Shown one piece after another: positions 15,638 to 19,744 of a stretch of DNA of 19,744 nucleotides. The stretch is from Lysobacter_C sp966210725 (lineage in GTDB: Bacteria > Pseudomonadota > Gammaproteobacteria > Xanthomonadales > Xanthomonadaceae), in NCBI GenBank assembly GCA_966210725.1, contig CBIHLN010000045.1, positions 1 to 19,744 of the forward strand. The letters run 5' to 3'. Within the stretch, counting starts at the first letter, position 1; each line of letters begins with the position of its first letter. Position numbers and translations under genes: made by a program. Below the pieces are notes generated by a model. The model was not told where the DNA came from and searched no databases. It worked only from the letters and a program-made list of their open reading frames with translations.

Positions 15638-17198
15638 AGAAAACCGCCGCACGCTGTCGCTCAAGCGCGGCTCCGATACCGCCTCCGACGCCGCGCCGCG
15701 GCTCGAGGAACGCCTCCACAAGGTCCTGGCGCAGGCCGGGCTGGGGTCGCGCCGCGCGCTGGAGCAGCGCATCGCCGACGGCCTGGTCAAGGTCAATGGC
15801 GAGGTCGCGCAGACCGGCCAGAGCGTCAAGGGTGGCGACCGCATCGAGCTGGACGGCCGCCAGTTCGTCGCCAGCGCGCTCAGCGAGCCCTCGCGCGTGC
15901 TGATGTACAACAAGCCCGAAGGCGAAGTGACCACGCGTGACGACCCCGAGGGGCGCCCGACGATCTTCGAGGCACTGCCCGCGCTCAAGGGCGCACGCTG
16001 GATCGCGATCGGCCGCCTCGACATCAACACCACGGGCCTGCTGCTGCTCACCACCGACGGAGAGCTGGCCAACGCGCTGATGCACCCGTCCTTCGAAGTT
16101 GAGCGCGAGTACGTCTGCCGCGTGCGCGCCCCTGAAGGCCAGGACCGCGTGCCGGACAACATTCCCGACCGGCTGCAGCGCGGCGTCGCGCTGGAAGACG
16201 GCCCGGCGAAGTTCGACGAGATCGAGCGCATCGGTGGCACCGACTCGCACGACTGGTTCCGCGTCGTGGTCAAGGAAGGCCGCAACCGCGAAGTGCGCCG
16301 CCTTTGGGAGTCGCAGGGCTGCCAGGTCAGCCGGTTGAAGCGCATCCGTTACGGCAAGGTGTCGCTGCCGCGCGAACTGCTGCGCGGCCAGTCGCAGGAA
16401 CTGGCGCTGGACAAGGTCGAGGCGCTGCGCAAGGAACTGGGCCTGGAGGACGGCACCCCGTCCGCACTGACGCTGCAGCCGGTCATCGGCCAGCGCAAGG
16501 CGGCCAAGTCCACGATCAACCTGAGCGGCGAGCAGCGCCCGCAGGGCTATGTGGGCGGGCACAGCACCGCCGACGAGGGCCGCGAGCTGCGCCGCTTCGA
16601 CCACGTGCGCGAGGACCGCGGCCGCGGCCGTGGCGCCCCGCGCAAGCACGGTGGCCTGACGGTCAGCGGCGAAGCGGCGGCCAAGCAGTCGCAGAAGCCG
16701 TTCAAGCAGCGCAAGGACAAGAACCCGCGCGCCCTGCCGGAAGGCAACCCGGCCGCGTTCCGCACCTGGTACGTGCCCGAGGGCGTGGACACCGGTCCGT
16801 CCGGCCATCGCAATGCCGACGGTCGCGGCCCGAAGAAACCGTACGGCAAGAAGCCGCGCGCCGGTGGCGGCGGCGCAGGCCCCAATCCGTACGGCGGGTT
16901 CAGCGGCGAGCGCCGTGGTCCGGGTGGCGGCGGCGCCGGCAAGCCGCAGCGCTCGGCCAAGCCCTACGGGCATCCCGGCAACGCGCCGAGCTTCCCGTCC
17001 GACCACGCCAATCCCGGCGGCTTCAACCCGTATGGCGACCGGCCGCGCACGGCCAAGCCGGGTGGCCGTCCCGGCGGCAAGCCGGGTGGAAAGCCCGGCG
17101 GCAAGCCCGGCGGTCCCCGTCCAGGCGGCCCGCGCCCGGGGGGGCCGCGTGGTGGCGGTCGACCCGGTGGGGGTGGCCGCGGCGGTCCGCGCGGCTGA
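15630..17198 (+). CDS. rluB: 23S rRNA pseudouridine synthase, RluB type
   Basis: This 522-residue enzyme is predicted to isomerise a uridine in 23S rRNA (U2605 in E. coli numbering). It has an N-terminal S4 RNA-binding domain (about 24-85; RLEERLHKVLAQAGLGSRRA), then the RsuA/RluB catalytic core with GRLDINTTGLLLLTTDGELA (catalytic Asp131) and EGRNREVRRLWESQGCQVSRLKR. Residues from about 300 to 522 are a basic tail rich in Gly, Pro, Arg and Lys with GGKPGGKPGG and GGPRPGG repeats; this roughly doubles the length of E. coli RluB. The ATG at 15630 has GGAG 10 nt upstream, inside scpB. The S4 domain starts soon after, so earlier starts are not needed. Confidence 0.94.
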   Translation: MTEENRRTLSLKRGSDTASDAAPRLEERLHKVLAQAGLGSRRALEQRIADGLVKVNGEVAQTGQSVKGGDRIELDGRQFVASALSEPSRVLMYNKPEGEVTTRDDPEGRPTIFEALPALKGARWIAIGRLDINTTGLLLLTTDGELANALMHPSFEVEREYVCRVRAPEGQDRVPDNIPDRLQRGVALEDGPAKFDEIERIGGTDSHDWFRVVVKEGRNREVRRLWESQGCQVSRLKRIRYGKVSLPRELLRGQSQELALDKVEALRKELGLEDGTPSALTLQPVIGQRKAAKSTINLSGEQRPQGYVGGHSTADEGRELRRFDHVREDRGRGRGAPRKHGGLTVSGEAAAKQSQKPFKQRKDKNPRALPEGNPAAFRTWYVPEGVDTGPSGHRNADGRGPKKPYGKKPRAGGGGAGPNPYGGFSGERRGPGGGGAGKPQRSAKPYGHPGNAPSFPSDHANPGGFNPYGDRPRTAKPGGRPGGKPGGKPGGKPGGPRPGGPRPGGPRGGGRPGGGGRGGPRG

Positions 17199-17219
17199 TC
17201 GGCACGGACGCTGTAACGG

Positions 17220-17241
17220 AAAGGGCGCCTCGGCGCCCTTT
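17220..17241 (+). terminator. Rho-independent terminator after rluB
   Basis: AAAGGGCGC (17220-17228) pairs with GCGCCCTTT (17233-17241) around CTCG, and TCTATT follows. It lies 21 nt after the rluB stop. The minus-strand copy faces the gene ending at 17293 and also has an A/T-rich flank, so it may act in both directions. Confidence 0.88.
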
Positions 17242-17292
17242 TCTATTGCGTCACGACATGCAGTGGCGCGCGGCGGCCACCGCTCGCGAACC

Positions 17293-18108
17293 TCACAGCA
17301 GCTCGAACCGGTCGCCGTCCAGCATGGCCGGGAAGCGCTCGCGGTGCGCGGCCAGCTCGGCCGCCAGCAACGTCGTCGTCACCACGACCTCGCCATCGGT
17401 GCACTCGCTGGTGGGATGGCCGAGGAAATCGATCACGGCGCTGTCGCCCGAATAGTGGATGCCGTTGCCGTCGGTACCCACGCGGTTGAGGCCGGCGACG
17501 AAGCACAGGTTCTCGATGGCGCGCGCGCGCAACAGCGTCTTCCAGGCATACGCGCGTGCCGACGGCCAGTTGGCGACGAACAGCAGCAGGTCGTAGTCCA
17601 GCCTTCCCGGGCGCTCGACATCGAACCGGTTGCGCGAGAAGACCGGAAAACGCAGGTCGTAGCAGACCATCGGGCAGATCCGCCACCCCTTCCATTCCAC
17701 CGTCAGGCGGTCCCGACCCGGCGCGTAGCGCTCGTGCTCACGGGCGTAGCGGAACAGGTGGCGCTTGTCGTAGTGCTGCAGCGCGCCGTCGGGGGTGACG
17801 AACACCAGGCGGTTGAACACGCGCCCGTCGCCGCCGTCACGGACCTGCACGCTGGCGGTGATCGCCGCGCCCAGCCGCGAGGCCTGCTCGCGCAGCCAGG
17901 CGATGGTCGGGCCCTCCATGGTCTCGGCCTGGTCGATCGCGTCGTTGGAGAACCCGCTGGTGAAGGTTTCCGGCAGCAGGATCAGGTCGGTGGTGCCGTG
18001 CAGCGGCGCGATCAGGTCGCCGTAGTACTCGCGGTTGCCGGCCGGGTCGTGCCAGAGCGTCTCGCCCTGGACCAGTGAAATGCGCAGGTTGTGGGTGGGC
18101 GTATCCAT
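17293..18108 (-). CDS. yafV: Omega-amidase, YafV/Nit2-like nitrilase superfamily
   Basis: This 271-residue cytoplasmic enzyme has the nitrilase Glu-Lys-Cys triad: LLPETFTSGF (Glu47), HYDKRHLFRYARE (Lys115) and ICPMVCYDLRFPVFSRN (Cys149). The wording around Lys and Cys matches the YafV/Nit2 branch, which hydrolyses alpha-ketoglutaramate or alpha-ketosuccinamate as metabolite repair after glutamine or asparagine transamination. The ATG at 18108 is preferred over longer in-frame starts upstream because the first strand (NLRISLVQGETLW) follows directly and upstream sequence enters selO. It lies 61 nt after selO on the same strand and is probably co-transcribed. The exact substrate is inferred from family. 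Confidence 0.92.
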   Translation of the reverse strand: MDTPTHNLRISLVQGETLWHDPAGNREYYGDLIAPLHGTTDLILLPETFTSGFSNDAIDQAETMEGPTIAWLREQASRLGAAITASVQVRDGGDGRVFNRLVFVTPDGALQHYDKRHLFRYAREHERYAPGRDRLTVEWKGWRICPMVCYDLRFPVFSRNRFDVERPGRLDYDLLLFVANWPSARAYAWKTLLRARAIENLCFVAGLNRVGTDGNGIHYSGDSAVIDFLGHPTSECTDGEVVVTTTLLAAELAAHRERFPAMLDGDRFELL

Positions 18109-18169
18109 CCTGCGATTGTGCGCCCTGCCCCGCGGCCCGTGTAGGGGCGCAGTCGGACTTGGGCCGCAT

Positions 18170-19732
18170 CTACGAACTGCACGACAGCATCGAGCACCCG
18201 GCCTTCTGCCGCGCCCAGTCCGGTCGGCGGGCCGCATAGGCGTCGCGGCCGGGCTGGTCGTCGTAGGGTCGACGCATGACGTCCAGCAACTCATGGACGC
18301 CCGCGAGGTCGCCTTCATGCGCGCGGTCGATCGCCTGCTGCGCCAGGTAGTTGCGCAGCACGTAGCGCGGGTTGGCCAGGCGCATGCGCTCGCGCCGTTC
18401 GTCCTTGCCCAGCGGGTCGTCGGCCCAGCGCGCCGCCAGCTGCGCCAGCCATGCCGCGAAGGTGCCGGCCTCCGCCTCGCGCTTGGCCGGGACGTAGAAC
18501 GCCTCAGCCACCGGCGCGAGGTCGGGCGAGGCGGGGTCGACGTCCATCAGCCCGCGAAAGAACAGCGTCATGTCGACCTCGGCACGCGCCAGCAGGCCGC
18601 GCAGGGCCTCCATCAGCGCGACGTCGCCATCGCGGCATTCGGCCAGGCCCAGCTTGCGCGCGATCGCGTCGCGCTCGGCGAACGTATAGGCCTCCACGAA
18701 GCGCTGCAGCCCGTCCTGCAGCGGCTCCACGCCGCCGAACAGGGGTGACAACGCGCCCGCCAGGCGGCCCAGGTTCCAGTACGCCACCTGCGGCTGCTGG
18801 CCGAACCGGTAGCGGCGCCGCTGGGCATCAGTGGTGTTGGGCGTCCAGTCCGGATCGTAGTTGTCGATCCAGCCGTACGGGCCGTAGTCGATGGTCAGGC
18901 CCAGGATTGACAGGTTGTCGGTGTTCATCACCCCGTGCACGAAGCCCACGCGCATCCACTCGGCCATCAGCCGCGCGGTGCGCTCGCAGACCTCGCCGAA
19001 CCAGGCGGCGTCGCGCACCTCGCCCGCCGGCATGTCGCGCAGGTGCGGGAAGTCGCGGTCGATGGTGAAGTCGACCAGCGATCGCAGCAGCGCGATATCA
19101 CCGCGCGACGCGGGCAGCTCGAAGGTGCCGAAGCGGATGAACGACGGCGCCACCCGGCAGACGACGGCGCCCGGCTCCATCTGCGGATGGCCGTCGTAGA
19201 ACATGTCGCGCTCCACCCGCTCGCCCGTGCCGACCAGGCTCAGCGCACGCGTCGTGGGGACACCGAGGTGGTGCATGGCCTCGCTGCACAGGAACTCGCG
19301 GATCGACGAGCGCAGCACGGCACGCCCGTCGGCCGAGCGCGAGTACGGCGTGGGTCCCGCGCCCTTCAGCTGCAGTTCCCAGCGCTCGCCGCCCGCGTTG
19401 ATGGTTTCGCCCAGGGTGATCGCCCTGCCGTCGCCGAGTTGCCCCGCCCAGTGGCCGAACTGGTGGCCACCGTAGTTGGCCGCGTACGGCTGCATGCCGG
19501 GCAGCCACGCATTGCCGCCGAACACCCGGGCGAATTCCGGGGAGGCGACGTCCGCGTCGCCCACGCCGAGCCGCGCGGCCATCTCCGCCGAATGCGCCAG
19601 CAGCACCGGCGCTGCCACGGGCGTCGGCCTCACCGCGGACCAGAGTGCGCCGGTCACCTCGCGGATGCCGGGGCCCTGGATGGGGTCCCCCGGCAATTCA
19701 CGCACGAACGCGTTGTCGAACCGGAAGTCCAT
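18170..19732 (-). CDS. selO: Protein adenylyltransferase SelO (YdiU)
   Basis: This 520-residue pseudokinase-fold enzyme transfers AMP to protein Ser, Thr or Tyr residues. Active-site features are visible: GDGRA (101-104), QLKGAG with Lys123, SIREFLCSEA with Glu146, GVMNTDNLSILGLTIDYGPY with Asp272 and Asn273, and the metal-ligand Asp282 (the 23- and 10-residue spacings match characterised SelO). The C-terminus ends KAGCSMLSCSS, where the penultimate Cys corresponds to the Sec/Cys of the family, implicated in redox control. The ATG at 19732 begins with MDFRFDNAFVRELPGD, the usual start of the family, so the gene appears complete. Its upstream promoter lies beyond the window. Confidence 0.96.
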   Translation of the reverse strand: MDFRFDNAFVRELPGDPIQGPGIREVTGALWSAVRPTPVAAPVLLAHSAEMAARLGVGDADVASPEFARVFGGNAWLPGMQPYAANYGGHQFGHWAGQLGDGRAITLGETINAGGERWELQLKGAGPTPYSRSADGRAVLRSSIREFLCSEAMHHLGVPTTRALSLVGTGERVERDMFYDGHPQMEPGAVVCRVAPSFIRFGTFELPASRGDIALLRSLVDFTIDRDFPHLRDMPAGEVRDAAWFGEVCERTARLMAEWMRVGFVHGVMNTDNLSILGLTIDYGPYGWIDNYDPDWTPNTTDAQRRRYRFGQQPQVAYWNLGRLAGALSPLFGGVEPLQDGLQRFVEAYTFAERDAIARKLGLAECRDGDVALMEALRGLLARAEVDMTLFFRGLMDVDPASPDLAPVAEAFYVPAKREAEAGTFAAWLAQLAARWADDPLGKDERRERMRLANPRYVLRNYLAQQAIDRAHEGDLAGVHELLDVMRRPYDDQPGRDAYAARRPDWARQKAGCSMLSCSS

Positions 19733-19744
19733 GCCCCATTGAAG

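Noticed and set aside
14426..16345. 639-codon minus-strand frame across scpB and rluB
   Set aside because: Antisense to two well-supported genes and to the palindrome cluster; no family features.
18120..18150. Imperfect GC hairpin between selO and the amidase gene
   Set aside because: Only six consecutive pairs with a long loop and no T-tract; not distinguishable from chance in GC-rich DNA.
1..19744. CRISPR arrays, insertion sequences, tRNA or rRNA genes, prophage or toxin-antitoxin genes
   Set aside because: Looked for on both strands; no regular repeat-spacer pattern, transposase, cloverleaf or phage gene was recognised.

Overview
The window is GC-rich (well above 60 % by eye), gene-dense and bacterial. 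Gene content (ScpA-ScpB-RluB, YciI-BolA, SelO, a YafV-type amidase, and an Oar-like TonB-dependent receptor next to a LacI regulator) fits a gammaproteobacterium of the Xanthomonadaceae/Lysobacteraceae, such as Lysobacter, Luteimonas or a relative. The family placement is inferred from gene types; no rRNA or other taxonomic marker is present.

Region 1 (about 200-12420, all on the minus strand) is a seven-gene carbohydrate-uptake locus. In transcription order it holds a LacI-family repressor, an Oar-like TonB-dependent receptor (TBDR), a lipoprotein of the PF10091 'glycoamylase' type (the fold of GH144 endo-beta-1,2-glucanases), a lipoprotein sugar-binding protein, two CUT1 ABC permeases, and a 1048-residue exported protein with a discoidin domain and an alpha/alpha-barrel glycosidase-like C-terminus. 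The last five genes are tightly packed (gap 14, overlap 4, overlap 1, gap 5). No ABC ATPase is present. Two 14-bp sites fit the LacI-family consensus TGNAANCGNTTNCA exactly. One lies in the lacI promoter (12393-12406) and one lies between lacI and the TBDR gene (11274-11287), so the locus looks like a self-contained LacI regulon. A perfect 12-bp stem-loop (8159-8190) separates the TBDR gene from the downstream genes. The inferred route is: surface glucan, cleavage by the lipoprotein hydrolase, import by the TBDR, periplasmic trimming by the discoidin enzyme, then ABC import. The substrate may be a beta-1,2-glucan or a related beta-glucan; this is an inference from the PF10091 protein only.

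Region 2 (12517-13124, minus) is a YciI-BolA pair with a GTGA stop/start overlap. A 461-nt apparently non-coding divergent region (13125-13585) follows.

Region 3 (13586-17198, plus) is scpA, scpB and rluB: chromosome segregation/condensin partners plus a 23S rRNA pseudouridine synthase. A cluster of GCGGGA palindromes lies between scpA and scpB. ScpB has a long acidic tail and RluB has a long basic Gly/Arg/Pro tail. A clear Rho-independent terminator (17220-17241) ends the unit.

Region 4 (17293-19732, minus) is selO (protein AMPylase) followed by a YafV-type omega-amidase. At the left edge, 3-26 is probably the end of a plus-strand gene that converges on region 1, with a hairpin between them.
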